A stretch of 64,000 bases of DNA, taken from Lycium barbarum (lineage: Eukaryota > Streptophyta > Magnoliopsida > Solanales > Solanaceae). Position numbers and translations under genes: made by a program. The stretch lies in assembly GCF_019175385.1 (NCBI RefSeq), contig NC_083344.1, forward strand, positions 2,828,965 to 2,892,964, given 5' to 3'. The notes beneath the pieces are model-generated. The model ran no database searches, was not told the origin of the DNA, and saw only the letters and a list, made by a program, of their open reading frames with translations. Below are positions 1 to 12,863 of this stretch, piece after piece (positions within the stretch are counted from its first letter, which is position 1; every line of letters begins with the position of its first letter).

Positions 1-454
1 TTTGTTGAATGGTGTATATAAAGAAGAGGTCATGTAGACAAAAAGAGTAACTCAATTAGATTGGGAAATGCCATAATTAGAGATGTTTATCTGGAGGCAG
101 AGAGGAAAAGAGGGGTGAGATTTGACAGGATGTTTGTAAAAAAAGAAGTGAAAGAGAGAGTCAGCATGGGAACCAATTTGAGATAATTGAATCATCATTT
201 TAGGATGATGGACGTGTAATCACATATTGTCTAATACTCTTGTCTTAAATAAACGGATTAAATTTATACAATATAAACTGATAATGGAAAGTCACCTTGG
301 CATTTAGTTGATATTTATCTTTTTTCTCAAATTTGACATTTTCCCTTCATTTCTTTACATAATAATAATCTACTCAATACATCTACTCCATCATTATATA
401 TTTAATGTGCAATTAAACAGGGTAATGAAAAGTAGAAATAGAGAGAAAAAGATA
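1..454. other. AT-rich sequence, no gene seen
   Basis: I see no supported gene or recognisable element. The short open frames here are AT-rich and show no family signature. Confidence 0.5.
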
Positions 455-462
455 CACAGAGC

Positions 463-1196
463 TAGGGCTGTTCAAAACCGAACCATTACCGATAACCCAA
501 CCGCAAAATTGGCTTATTGGTAATGGGTTATGGAGTTAACGGTTGATGAACGGATTAAAATTTTATAGTTAACGGCTTATCGGTGTGGGGCACGGACTAC
601 TCAATTTCTTTATCGGGTAAACCGTTAATCCGTTAATAATTATCATATCTACATTTTTACCCATAGATATACAAAATATGTATTGTAATTTGTGACTGGA
701 AGTTGCGATTATCGTAACTTATTCCAAGAATGTGATGCTCTAGGTCTTGCAGAACTAGAAGTTGTGATTTTGTTAGTTGTTCCAGTGTCTAAGTAGTCCA
801 CCTCTCAGCCTGATTTGGATTAAATTGTTTCCATGTCTTAGCCATCTGTTTCATTTGTCCTTATTAATTAATTGTTGTGTTCCCTTAATATTGTTTAGAT
901 AAATATGCTAATTGGTTAGTTGATAATTGCTACACCCTGGAATTTGAATCTGTTACATAAGGAATTTGAAGAACTCAAAATCACTGTGGAAGTTCGATTA
1001 CATGTGAGTTTAATTCACTTTATCTTAGATTTAGCCGATACACCGCTCGATAACCGTCCGATAATTGCTAACCCGATACCGAACCAACCGATATCTTATC
1101 GGTTGGCTACCGGATTAGTACAATTAAAAGCCAATAACCGATAAGCCGAACCGTTAAGCGTAATTATCTGCCCGATCCGCCCAATAAGCAGCCCTA
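463..1196. mobile_element. Non-autonomous hAT-like DNA transposon (734 bp)
   Basis: The ends are perfect short terminal inverted repeats, TAGGGCTG at the left and CAGCCCTA at the right. They are flanked by an exact 8-bp target duplication CACAGAGC (455-462 and 1197-1204). Eight-base duplications and AGGG-type ends are the hAT hallmark. Subterminal regions are rich in AACCG/CGGTT words (around 476-560 and 1040-1150), as in many plant hAT MITEs. No transposase is encoded. Confidence 0.88.
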
Positions 1197-1309
1197 CACA
1201 GAGCTACTAACTAAGATGAGGTAACCGTTGAATATTACTCCCTCCTCCCCAAAAAGATTTTTTTACTTTTCTTATTAGTTTGTCTAAAAAAGATTGACAC
1301 ATTTCTATA

Positions 1310-2408
1310 CTCGTGAATATGTCCGCGCTACGTGCGGTTATAAATATTCTATCTTACAAAAATAAAAATTGAATACAAAAAGAATTATGTAGATAAATAA
1401 ACTGAAGGTATATACATTAATGCGTATATATAGTTTAAAACATTTGTTTCTATTGGGGAAATGAAATTTTAAAATATAAATGCACAAAAAGTAGAATGAA
1501 CATGCTAATAAGCACAAAACGACAGATTTTCTGAAAAGAAAAAAAATATGGAGAAAAGGAAAACAAAGGGGAATAGGAATATAACATGTGCTTGTTAACC
1601 TCGTACTTCTCTTTTCCGAAATACAAAATGGACCTAATAACCTGACATTAACAAAACAAAAGGAAAAAAAGGAAAGAAAGACAATATAAAATAATTTTGC
1701 CATCATAATGACTAAGAAGTAAGAACATTATTTAGAAACTTGTTAAAATTTCTTGAAAACTAACTTCGTGATCCATTTTTATGCCTTATGAACTTATGCA
1801 AATTTGTCTTTCTTCTATTGCCCGGTACTTGCACATTCATCATGTATGATATAGAAATTTTAAATAATTTAAAGTCTTCTTATCAACATTCGTTTTAAAA
1901 AAGCAATAAAATGAGAACATAAATTAAAGTATCATAATATATACTAGAAATAAGGCCTTGGGGCCTTTATGAAAGAACTTGAGAGCTTAAAATACATAGG
2001 TATGTGAAGAAAAAACTACAATTTTATATATATTCGTGTATGGAAGATGAATTGGTGTAGTTACATTACCTTTCTTGCACAAAATATGGGCAAAGAGAAT
2101 TTTCATCTCAAATCTTTTAAAAAAAAAAATGGACAAAAAGGATGTGAATAGTTAGTTCCTTACCAGACGGACATACAATTTAAGGAGATTATTTAATTTA
2201 TCACAATGTAATTCCATCATTATGATTATTGAATCTGTTACACCCTTTCTTTTGAAAGGAATAAACAATTAAACATATAATTTAATTGAAAAAATGATAA
2301 GAAAAGGCAAAAAAACAAATGAGAGAAAAAAAAAAGTCAAATCACTTTCTTGGTGTAATAGAGGTATCACTTCACATTTTTAATGCCTAACTTTATATAA
2401 TATATAGA
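1310..2408 (-). mobile_element. Helitron-like element, short
   Basis: On the minus strand the 5' end at 2408 reads TCTATATATTATATAAAG after an A. The 3' end at 1310 reads CGAG before a T, with a GC-rich hairpin just inside (about 1320-1338, CCGCGCTACGTGCGG on plus). Helitrons start TC, end CTRR after a hairpin and insert between A and T; CGAG is a one-base departure. No Rep/helicase is encoded. The pairing of these two ends is inferred. Confidence 0.5.
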
Positions 2409-3442
2409 TAGATACAAGTAATCAAAAATCGACTAATGTCAAAAAGTCATAGTTTCTAAGCATAATTAAGAGAATTAAAAAAAAAAAAAAAAACCTACAC
2501 ATTTAACGTAATTAAGATTTTTTCTAAAAACGAAACCATATTCACATCAGATAGACTTACATATCGCGTGCATCAAACACCTCATATAAGAAATTAAAGG
2601 GTCAAAGTACCTCAACTCATGCCCTATAAAGAAAAAGAAAAAAAATCTTCTTGATTAACCTATAACAATACGTTTATTCTTAAAACTTCAAAAACGATAG
2701 TTTCAATGACCGGATAATTAAACTAAGAATATAGTACACATCAACTTTTTACCTTCATTGCTGGAATATTAAGCACCTCCGGAAGCTTACTGCTTTGTGA
2801 CACAATCTCTCTTTGAGTATTTCCTTCATGCATGTATAAAGTTTGTTAAAATCTTTACATTGGAAAAGAATTTGTCAAAGGAAAGAAAAAAAGAATAAAA
2901 CAATCTAAAATTTGCAATAGTGTTCCACCAAAATTAAACAGTAGATATGAAACATTTTCAATCAACCCAAAAAAAGGGGATGCCCCATAATATTATCTAC
3001 TTGCTCCACCAGAAGTCCTATCCCCCAACAAAAGAAGTGTCTACTTGTTCTTCTAACTCCTGGATGACGTCGAATCTTTCTTGTTGGATGAACAAATGGG
3101 AAGTGGAAGATTGTTGCTGCAAGAAGAAAGGGCTGGGCGAGAGGAGGAGATCTTAGAGCCATATTTCTACATTTATGTAGTTTTATTGCATAATAAATTA
3201 TCACTAAATTATTAAATTAATGATAATGACTTTTGGGTTTTCTAAACTGAAAATAGTTAGTGCTAATTAATTCAGAGAATGTAATTAAGAAATAATTTTC
3301 AGGTTTTCTAGTAGTATATCATAATTATATAAGTAGGAAAAATTGAAAAAAAGTTCAAAATTTTGAGAAAAAAGATAAATAGCATTCTAGGCCATAGAGA
3401 GGTGCCACATCACCTTGTGTATGCCTAGCTTTATATTATATA
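2409..3442 (-). mobile_element. Helitron-like 5' terminal fragment
   Basis: The minus-strand sequence from about 3442 downward (TATAATATAAAGCTAGGC and a conserved stretch around 3391-3430) matches the 5' terminal region of the Helitron-like copies starting at 6748 and 2408. Its first bases appear to be replaced by the CTAG 3' end of the neighbouring element at 3443. No 3' terminus was recognised. No gene inside. Confidence 0.4.
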
Positions 3443-6400
3443 CTAGTGAATATATCCGCGCTTCGCGTGGTCATAAAAATATTAGCGAATACATGTTTTT
3501 TTTTTTTGTTTTTTTTGTATCTATCGATTTAATAAATTACAAATTATAACCTTTTCATTGGAATTTCCTTGGTTGGTTGCTCTTTCTAAAACATCCAAGT
3601 GTCAATTTTCCTTTTAGGGTAAAGGTGCAAATATATACCTCAACTTTGCGATTTAGAGCAGATATACCCCCATTAAAAAGTGGTATATATATACCCTCGC
3701 CGTTACAAATGGATACACTTTTCGCTATCAAGTTTTTTTTTTTTTTTTAAAAAAAACATTTAGCTTAATTTTTAATTAAAAAAATATCATGTGGCTTTAA
3801 AAAAAAATCTACCCTTTTTTTTTTGAGTAGACGTATTTTTCTAACACCACATGGTAAATGTTTTTTTGGGGGGTCAGGTATGCTCGTTTAAAAAAATATT
3901 TTCGTGGCTTTAAAAAAATAAGTCTGCCCATTTTTTTAAACAAACCAGACCTGACCCACCAGAAAAAAAACTATCATGTGGCTTTAGAAAAATATGTCTA
4001 CAAAAAAAATGGGTAGATTTTTTTTAAAGCCACGTGGTATTTTTTTAAATAAAAAATTAACTAAATGATTTAAAAAAAAAAGGGTCAACAAAAAGGATAT
4101 ATTTGCACCATTTTGTAACGGCAGGGGTATATTTGCACCATTTTGTAACGATAGGAGTATATTTACACCACTTTTATAACGGAAGGTATATCTGCTCCTA
4201 ATTGTAAAGTTGAGGGGTATATCTGCACATTTTCGCTTGTTTTTCATGTTACATGACAGACATAAAATCTTCAACTTCATGGCATGCTCTTGCCAGTTTT
4301 ATTTGTTTATATCAATAAAATGTAACTTCATCTTGAAATGTTTTTCATAGCATGTAACTCTTTTTCAATACTTGGATCTTAATATTTGTTGCCAAGACCC
4401 TTACCGAGGGATTTGAAGTTAAGTAATTAGTTATGAAAAAATCCGCATTGTCATTTACTTACCTTGGACGACATTTGGCATTATACTAACAAACTAATTA
4501 TCACGATTTATATGATTAAATTTCAAAAATTAAATAACCAAAAAATAAATGATTAATTTTATTCTTATAAATATAATCATAGTAAAGTCGTGTGTCTATC
4601 TTGTTTGTAAAATGAAGTTGGCTTTATGTTATCTCCCTTATCTTCGGGGAGGGCATGAACTGGTACTTCCATATTTATTTTTCTAATTCACAACATCAGG
4701 CTACATTGACTCCTTAATTAGTATATGCATTGAACTTTTACTTTTCTTTGGTCTACGTAAATATTGTTGGTAGACTGTAAAACTTTATCAGAAAGAATTA
4801 AACCCTAAAAATGTGCAATTTGGTGAAGTTAATGTCAAAATAAAGAGCTAGATTTTTCTTCATTAATTTAGAAACTCTTTCCTATCAAGCATGCTTCGAT
4901 GTAAACAATATGAGAAATTTGATATGTAATATATGAAAGTCAACAATGACTTTTGTGACATGAGAAACATTGTATGATATCCGTAGGAAATAATGTTTTT
5001 TTTTTCACAGATTAACAATTCTAATAGAGAACGTCATGTCATCATGTATAATTGTTTATACCACTCAAGATTTGATTCATATATTAAGATTTGAAATATT
5101 TACTATATGCATGGGAATTTAAAAATTTACTCTGAAAAACTTAAAAAGTGTAAATACATATATTTTAGAGGTTACAATAATTTTTTTTTTATCCAGACCA
5201 TGGAATTAACAAATCGATCAAAGAAAGGAGATGTGATGATGAGGTTGTACAACACTTTATGAAAGACTTCATAAGAAACATTAAAAGTTAAACATGAACC
5301 AACTCGTTGACATCATTTCATTTCTCACATGTAACAATTAAAAAATTACTAAATGAAAAGGAAGCACGGGAAAAATGGTAAAACAAATAACTGAAAAGAG
5401 AAGAAGAAAAAATCAATTATGTATCATGTCGATAGTCAGAGAGGATGAAAAGGAGAGAGGCAGGCTTAAAATCTGACCTCTTAAGTCTACTTGAGGAGAA
5501 TTCTTGATTGCATTATATCTAAGATCGCTAGATCTTGATTGATATAGGAGAAACAACAATAATAAAATGAGTTTGCAATTAAATAATCTAGAAGGAACTC
5601 CAAGTATTATGTGAAAACATTAAAACAATTCTTTAGATGAATCACATGGCCACAAAGAATTCATACATGGGACTTCAACTTACTTAGAAGTGAGACATAA
5701 TCGTTGTTATTATTGTTGTAAGAAAGAGTATAGCTAACCTTTTCATCAAAATGCTGAGTTGTATTTTCTATGATCCCATAACACTATTGTCTATTGTCTT
5801 TCTGCAAAAATCAATTCAATAGACATAATTGTCATTCATGCTTGGTTAGAGGAGGATGAAAGGGAAATGAACAAAGTAAAAATAGTAAAAAGTACTCACC
5901 AATATTAGTTAGTTTTATACTCGGAAGATTAAAAATGTAGTAAAGTACCTAAATATAGAAATGAAAAGAGAAGAGGGTTCTTTGGGTCATCATAATGATA
6001 CAGTTCATTCCCAGAATAAATCGGAGATAGATCATTCTAATTCGCTTTTTAAGTGTCAAGACGCATAATACTTCAGGTCTCAGGAACATAAATAAGGCAG
6101 AAAAACTGTGCACTTGGACGTACAAATACAAGTGTATCTTTCCTAAACAACTTGTACTATAGTACTATAAAAGTTCGTTGATCTTGTGCTTGAGAATTGA
6201 GATTTGCCTGAAAAGGAACCTTAGACAATCACTTTAGAAACTTCTGGCCTCAACTGATAGAAAGCAAGAAAAGTAAAATAAACACACACAAAAAAGGAAG
6301 AGCTATTATGGCATTTTAGCTTAGCCACCGGAATTGAACCGTCTCATATTCTCACTGAAATTAATAGCAATTAGTTGGCTGACTTTCCAAGAGGAAAACA

Positions 6401-6748
6401 TTACTTGTTGTTTAACGTTATAGAAGTACTCATTTAGGGGAAAAACGGCTTTTGGTTTTATTTGAAAACAGAATTTATTAGTAAATATGGTCTTAAATTG
6501 CTGCTACATGGGTTGAGTAGACAAAAGGTTAATTCGGCCTTAATAATAAACGGTTCCTTGGGATTAATTACAGGTGTTACGTGGGCTGAGGCTTTAGTTA
6601 ATTAAGTTAGTAAAATATTTTGTGTTATAATATAGAGAAATGAAGTAAAAAAAATGTCAAAAAAAGGAGAAAAAAGATAAATATGATTGGAGGCCATAGA
6701 GAGGTGTCACATCACCTTGTCTATGCCTAGCTTTATATTATATATAGA
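3443..6748 (-). mobile_element. Helitron-like non-autonomous element (3.3 kb)
   Basis: On the minus strand the 5' end at 6748 reads A|TCTATATATAATATAAAGC. The 3' end reads ATATATTCACTAG|T at 3443, preceded by a hairpin (3456-3470, CCGCG-CTT-CGCGTGG on plus). These are the diagnostic Helitron termini and A/T insertion site. The interior is AT-rich with no recognisable Rep/helicase and contains a nested MITE (3617-4236). Whether both ends belong to one transposition unit is inferred from position and orientation. Confidence 0.55.
3617..4236. mobile_element. Mutator-like MITE with long inverted ends
   Basis: The first about 55 bases (GGTGCAAATATATACCTCAA and following) reappear inverted at the right end (GTTGAGGGGTATATCTGCAC). 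Internal stretches about 3780-3860 and 3960-4050 also fold on one another (the GCCACGTGGTAT / CATGTGGCTTT words). The GGGTAAAG...TGCAAATAT style of end is that of Solanaceae Mutator-like MITEs. I could not find a clean target duplication. Not coding. Confidence 0.6.
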
Positions 6749-7335
6749 TTTAGAAACAATTTAACTTTACGAGATGATTTACAACCATACAAATATCTAA
6801 GGTGTGTATTTGATCACACATTTCAAAAGTCTTCATTTATTTCTTAAACTGCGTGTCAATTCAAACTAAGATAATTTTTTTGAAACAGAGGGAGTATTAG
6901 AATGAACAACGTGACTCAGTATTAGATGAAAGGAACGGTAAACATTCTTATAAACCTGAAGCCAGTTAGTGTCCATAAATATATCCTTGAATGAGATGTT
7001 AATGGAGAATTAATTCTTTGTCTCATCCTCGTATTTCTTCTCTCCATACAAAGGCTCTGCCGTCTTAGTAGTCTCACATTTTTCCGATGTTTTTTGAGAA
7101 TGGCTAAGGAGAAGCTAAGAGAAATTGTGGTATGTTTCATAATTATTGGCAAACTTTTCTTAGACAACACTAATTTCCACGACAAGGGCTGCATTATGAT
7201 ATACTCCATAAAAGTTGAATAGCACGTTCTCCTTGTGGTATTTTGCTGATAACCATTAGATCATTAGTTTTCCTTTTTTGAGATATCAGAACTTATATGG
7301 TTGATTATGTTATATATGGACATTTTTATTTTATT
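6749..7335. other. AT-rich sequence, possible Stowaway trace
   Basis: No gene is supported. GAAACAGAGGGAGTA near 6884-6898 resembles the terminal repeat of Stowaway-type MITEs, but I could not locate its partner. Confidence 0.35.
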
Positions 7336-7463
7336 AGTTGTAGACCAAATTTTGCATGAATCTTTTAAAAAGTAATCAGTTGAGGTATGTAATTCGGATA
7401 GTTGTAGACCAAATTTTGCATGAATCTTTTAAAAAGTAATCAGTTGAGGTATGTAATTCGGAT
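7336..7463 (+). repeat. Perfect tandem duplication of a 64-bp unit
   Basis: The 64 bases 7336-7399 (starting AGTTGTAGACCAAATTTTGC) are repeated without a mismatch at 7400-7463. The lack of divergence suggests a recent slippage or repair event, or an assembly duplicate. It directly abuts the MITE starting at 7473. Confidence 0.95.
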
Positions 7464-7472
7464 ATACTTATA

Positions 7473-7849
7473 GCCTGTTTGGCCAAGCTTATAAAAATAA
7501 CTTATTTTGAAAAGTATTTTTTTTCAAAAGTACTTCTCAAAAAAGTATTTTTGGCTAAAAGTAGTTCATGTTTGGCCAATTAATTTAAAAAGTATTTTTG
7601 AGCAGCAATTAGTGTTTGGCCAAGCTTTTAAAAAGTGCTTCTAAGTGTATTTTTCTCAAAAGTACTTTTTAAAAAAAAATCTTTTGCGCAAAAGTTATTT
7701 TTTTTAGCTTCTGAAAAACTGATTCTGCTACTCCTCAAAAGTACTTATTTTCTTTCAAAAGCTTGGCCAAACACCTCACTTTTTTTAAAATAAGCACTTA
7801 TTGAAAAAATAATTACTTTTGAGGGAAAAATAAGCTTGGCCAAACAGGC
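7473..7849. mobile_element. MITE with GCCTGTTTGGCCAAGCTT ends
   Basis: The 377-bp unit begins GCCTGTTTGGCCAAGCTTAT and ends with the inverse, AAGCTTGGCCAAACAGGC. It is flanked by TA on both sides. The interior is built of repeated AAAAGTACTTTT-like words that can fold into one long hairpin. Superfamily is uncertain: the TA flank fits Tc1/mariner-type insertion, but hAT or Harbinger derivation cannot be excluded. Confidence 0.75.
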
Positions 7850-8027
7850 TAACACAATTCATATTCACATATCTTAAAAGATTTAAAACGATTGATGTAC
7901 TGAAAATTAAGTACTATACGGCATCTTCTTCTCTCTAGAAAAAGAAAAAGAAAGACAGAATTGAGGTAATATCCAATAGAAACCGTGAATGATTCAATGG
8001 AAATTTTAACGTTATTCTGGAATGAAC

Positions 8028-8066
<39 letters not shown>

Positions 8067-8446
8067 TTTTTGGATTTTGCAGATGTCCATAATTATTACA
8101 ATTTAAGAAAATTGATTTAATAGTTGTCTATTAAAATTAAAAATTAGCTATCTTTGAATCTAAGAGCGTGTAAGACCATGATAATTTTTGTCTAATTTTT
8201 CTTATGAATTGTACTCCAGGTCGTGTTACATGGAGTTATATAAGTCCTTTTGTTTATCATTTATGAGAAATATCAGGATAATGAATTATATTGATGTTAG
8301 CTAATTTTGTTCCTGGAGTTTCTATGTATAAAATATGGTTTTCTCTTTTGGATCTTTCTATTTTCTCATTCTCTAACCTTTCAAACATTCATTAGTTTAT
8401 CTTCTACTAATCCAAGAGAGAGAACAATATCAAGAAAGGGGAAAAA
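7850..8446. other. AT-rich spacer with TA microsatellite
   Basis: Contains a TA run followed by a poly-T run around 8032-8072. No gene is supported. Confidence 0.5.
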
Positions 8447-8586
8447 GTGATTTATTGTCGGACCACAAGGGTCTATTGCAACTTTAGCTTGCATTTCTGC
8501 AAGAAGAGACTGTTTCCACAGCTCGAACCTGTGACCTCTTAGTCACATGACAACAACTTTACCAGTTACGTCGAGACTCCCCTTCA
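8447..8586 (-). mobile_element. tRNA-derived SINE (tobacco TS-like), 3'-shortened
   Basis: Read on the minus strand the unit opens GGGGAGTCTCGACGTAACTG. It carries a polymerase III A box (TAACTGGTAAAG) and a B box (GGTTCGAGCTG) with tRNA spacing, then the TS-family body (GAAACAGTCTCTT, TGCAGAAATGCAAG, AATAGACCCTTGTGGTCCG). The usual GC-rich downstream part is missing after GGTCCGACA. It is a retroposed pseudo-tRNA repeat and not a functional tRNA gene. Confidence 0.85.
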
Positions 8587-11500
8587 CTCTTCTAAAACAT
8601 TATTATAACAGGTAAAACGAATATCGTAAATTATAAATGCCTCACTGAAATATAATTATAATTACTATCATCACTACTTAAGAAACCGAACGGCTGTTTA
8701 ATGATTTATTGCCTGTTTCATTGTTGATTGCTATTATAATGTGTTTCTTTATTTTCTGGTGTTTAATATTTTAATAAATAAAGTCCAAGCTTTATAAGGT
8801 GGTTTTTCAATAAACTTATATCTTTATAATATACAATTTATCTGTTATCATACAAGATCCTGCGATGAATAAAAAGAGTACAAATCATGCACATCACATT
8901 TCTTCAAGTAACTATCAAGGTAAATTATTTATACAAAATTTAAGACTTTTATTACTTTGTTGCTCTTGAAATTAACATTATACTTATCTTTTGTTACAGA
9001 TAAAACTAAAGAACCTAAAGTCCCATAGATGTTATGTATGAACAATCTCACAAATGCGGATTAAAAATTTAAAGTAAATCAAATCTATTTTGAAATGAAA
9101 AATAGCTCAATTCATTCTTTATAAGAAATAATCAATTCTAACATATATTGCTAGAGACTTTGTTTTTGAAATTATTAAAATTGTCATCAAATTATCATAT
9201 ATTGCATCTTTACTAAAAAAAGATTCAATTATTTATCTGAATAAACTCTATCACATCTTTTTAGTTTATCGGACCGTTCATGCAAAAATAAATGTAAGTG
9301 TTTATTTATATATTTAGCATTTTATTTCTCAAACACAAGATTGGAGAGTATATATTTTGTTTAATTGCTAGAGAATGTATTATCTCTCATATGATTAATA
9401 CTCATTAAATTTGTTGAGCTTGATTTCATTTTACCATTGGTATTAACTTTGATAATTAGAACAATTGACAATGTTACAGTTGGAGAACAGAGAGGATATA
9501 ACTATTGATTGAAGAGTAAAGATTGAGTTTTTAGTTAGATTTTTTCATATTTTCCTTCGCGCGGGTAAATTTCCTAGTTAATGAAATAACTCAATACAAC
9601 CCACTCATCTAGTTTGCAGCCGATCGAGATAGTCCGCTGTATCGTTGATGTATAGATAATGTATATGTCCTGTATAGCTATATATAAACATCACATCGCT
9701 AATGCTTGCTGAAGGAAACAGGACAAAAAAGGCAAAACCAACAAGCAGTGTGAAGCAAAAAAAGCTAGAATTAGGTGTCGTCTCTCAAATGCTTTTCTTT
9801 CTCATTCGATCCCTTCATCTGCCACCTCTTCAATGTGCACACACACACATATATACATAAAGTAAATAGAATAGACTTACAATAGATAAGATTCTCAATT
9901 ATTTTTACATTATATTTAAAAAATATATAAAAAAAAGTAAATAAAATAGTAGTATAAGGCAACTCTAAAGTTATTCTATGGAGTTTATTAAGGACTAATT
10001 TGACTTTCCAAAAATAGGAAAGAATTTTACCAAGTTTTACAGTTCATTGCTTCTTCAATACTATTGAAGCAAATCACCAGCACCCACTATCTATTAAAGC
10101 ACTTTGAAGCATTCATCGGTATAGTTCTATATGGTAACTTTTTACTATTTTTTTTTTCTATTTCGGATTTTAGAGGTGTACAATAAAATTGATTTAATGT
10201 AAAAGCGATTTTCTTTTGTTGAGTATAATTTCTATTTTTTCTAAAAGCTCCTAGGATTGTTTGAGGAAAACGTGATTCCTCTATTAACTTACATAGAATT
10301 AATTGCAAGTGAATATAAGAATCTCCACTTGTACAACTGGGGATTTATTAACACACTGAATTTGACAACAAAAATTACTTGAACTTCGACATTGATAGAA
10401 GGAGATCAAACTCTAGAGAAGAGAGAGACGGGATATATATATATATAGAGAGAGAGATAGAGAGAGAGGAGGGAAATGGGTGCTTAGAAAATAAAAAAGA
10501 AGAGATAAGGAAAATTAGATGCTAACCGACAACAACCGGTTTAAAACTATCTGAACGTGTAAAATAAGTACCCACTGTCAGTGAATACTAGTTAAACTCA
10601 AATGAGTATATTATCATGACAAACAATCATCGAGTCTCGTGACTCGCACCCGACAACCCGAATGTCGAGCGAAACAACCTTAATCACAACTCAAGTATCG
10701 AATAGATAACAAATGAATCTGAACACTAGAATCCGATATAAGATAGATATATCCAAGAAAGAAATTTGAAATACATAATTGAAGTGAAATTGGTCTAGGC
10801 CCACACATTCAGTCAAAATTGTCCCTGATCTCTTGGATTTGGCACAATAATACTCTCTGTCAACCAATTGAATAAAAAAAATTCCGTCATTTACTTTTGG
10901 TCAAAATATGTTAAAAACTAATGAACGATCCAAAATAAAACGATAAAGGGCTAAAACTACCCCTGATTTATTGAATTTGGATAAAAATGTCCATCATTAA
11001 CCGATATCAAATTAAATCACTCTCAGCTCGTTAAAACAAGCACTTTTAAAATAAAAAATATGCACATAAAGAATACAATCTAAATGAAGATCGTAATAGT
11101 TAGTGAGACAACTAATATAGAGATCATGCATATTGGTTATCAAGACCACAAAAATCTTACATATTTTACAATGTGATTGATTGTGCAATATTATTATTTT
11201 TATATCACATCTTTTGGGGTGCGGTCATTTCCCGACCTTGCTAATGTGTAATATTATTGTGCATCGGGCTATCAATTTTTACTACTTGGTGAAAATGTGA
11301 TATTCTCTCTTTACTAAATAAATGTCCACTTTTACTTATCGAGTTTAAAAAATCAAGACATAATTCATCACTTAGTTCCTAATTTACCCGTATTATTAAC
11401 TATAATCAATTTTCAAAATATGAAATATATTATATTCAAAGTGTGGTATAATAAATTTATCATTTATTAATTAGTACAAGGAATTTGTCTAGTTAAATAT

Positions 11501-11815
11501 GTTCAAGTAAAAATGGAAGGAGGGATTAGTAATTATCCATTCGTGGGCTCATGATATTCCTAGGGGCATCAAATTTCTTGGGATTTGTGTAATAAGAAGA
11601 CAATGAGCAAAATCCAAAATAATTCAAATCAATTTTTCAGTCAAAAAGGTTCTCCTCTTCTGCTATTCACCTCTAGACTCCAGCTCACCCCTCTTTTTTC
11701 CAGTGAAAAATAGAAGGTATTGAAAATTCAATTTATCCGTCCTCTATGCTAATGATAGAAAAGGAAGAATTAAGAATTACTTATAATAAGAGACCTAAAA
11801 GAAGAGTATTCCGGA
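8587..11815. other. AT-rich intergenic sequence, MITE traces
   Basis: No gene is supported. A possible plus-strand Helitron 3' end lies at 9560-9577 (CGCGCGGG...CCTAG followed by T). An (AT)/(AG) microsatellite lies at 10433-10470. 11,285-11,525 has inverted edges (AAATGTCCACTTTTACTT / AAGTAAAAATGGAAGGAGGG) typical of a decayed CTCCCTCC-type MITE. Confidence 0.4.
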
Positions 11816-12863
11816 GATATGGACACTACAACAATTAGTTTTAGGTTTGAAGATGATCTTTTTTTTTTATGAACTGTTTGAAGATGATCTATATACATGT
11901 AAAAATTGAAATCATCACATATATAAGAAAATCAAATCAATTTTGATTTTTCTCTTAAAAGTAAATAATGAAAACTCATTCATTTAAAAAAAAAATTAGT
12001 ATTCACTACTCAATTCATCATATTGCCACTGCTCAAGACATAAAAAAAAAATTGGTACATATATACAAAAACTTTTTTTTATCAATGTGCATGAAATAGT
12101 AGTAAAACTTGTCTCTTGCTATACAAGAACAAGGAAGAAAACAAAAACAAAAAAAAGACAGTAGAAGAAAAAGCGGAAGAAAAAAACAAGTGCAAAGGCT
12201 AGCTAACAATGGTGACAATAACAAGAAATTAAAGCTAGAAGTAATTAAGTAACAAAAATACACCTCCTTCAAAGAAAACTTGTAGTATTAATGGTGAACT
12301 TGTTGGTCATAGAATAGTACTAACATTTGCTAATGTTCACCTTTGCAAAATCTTCATGAACATTACTCGAAGCAGAAATCCAGGCTAATCCTGTGCCAAT
12401 AACCCTGCGGTAAACTAGGGGACAACTGTTGATTTGGTGAATTGACTTGATAACGAACACACCTACAGTTAATCGGTCTGAGACTGAAAGCCAAACTATT
12501 TCTTTTTGATCTTCTTTCTTCTAATCTTCTTCTCTTTCCCCACGTAACTCGTCAAACACGAACCAGATATAGTCCCAACAACTTTAACTGAATTCAATAT
12601 TTTGATACAAAAAGTACGTAATGAGATATGTAAAAAGTAAAATAGATACTAATTTCTAATTCATAATTGCAAAAGTACAATAAATTTAGTAGCAAGAGCA
12701 AAAATATTAAACTCGTCAAATCTAATCTTAGATTCTCCCCTGACTAGCTGGCTTATACAATTGGATGTGCCGACTTTAGTTGCTTCTTAGATGAAAGGGC
12801 TATATGATCCGATCAATTATGTGTATCTTTTTTAAAAAAGCCAAAAATAAAAGGATCATGAAC

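Noticed and set aside
2947..3204. Overlapping open frames on both strands
   Set aside because: Neither strand resembles a known family; inside Helitron-derived sequence. A captured gene fragment is possible but cannot be supported.
6922..7209. 95-residue minus-strand open frame
   Set aside because: No recognised domain, a start in an AT-rich context, and a neighbouring frame is about as open. Lies beside Helitron and MITE sequence.
8447..8586. tRNA gene on the minus strand
   Set aside because: A and B boxes are present, but no cloverleaf can be completed and the body matches a SINE.
9771..9962. Short hydrophobic open frames in AT-rich DNA
   Set aside because: Poly-T-rich sequence gives Phe/Ile-rich translations on either strand; no conserved neighbours or motifs.
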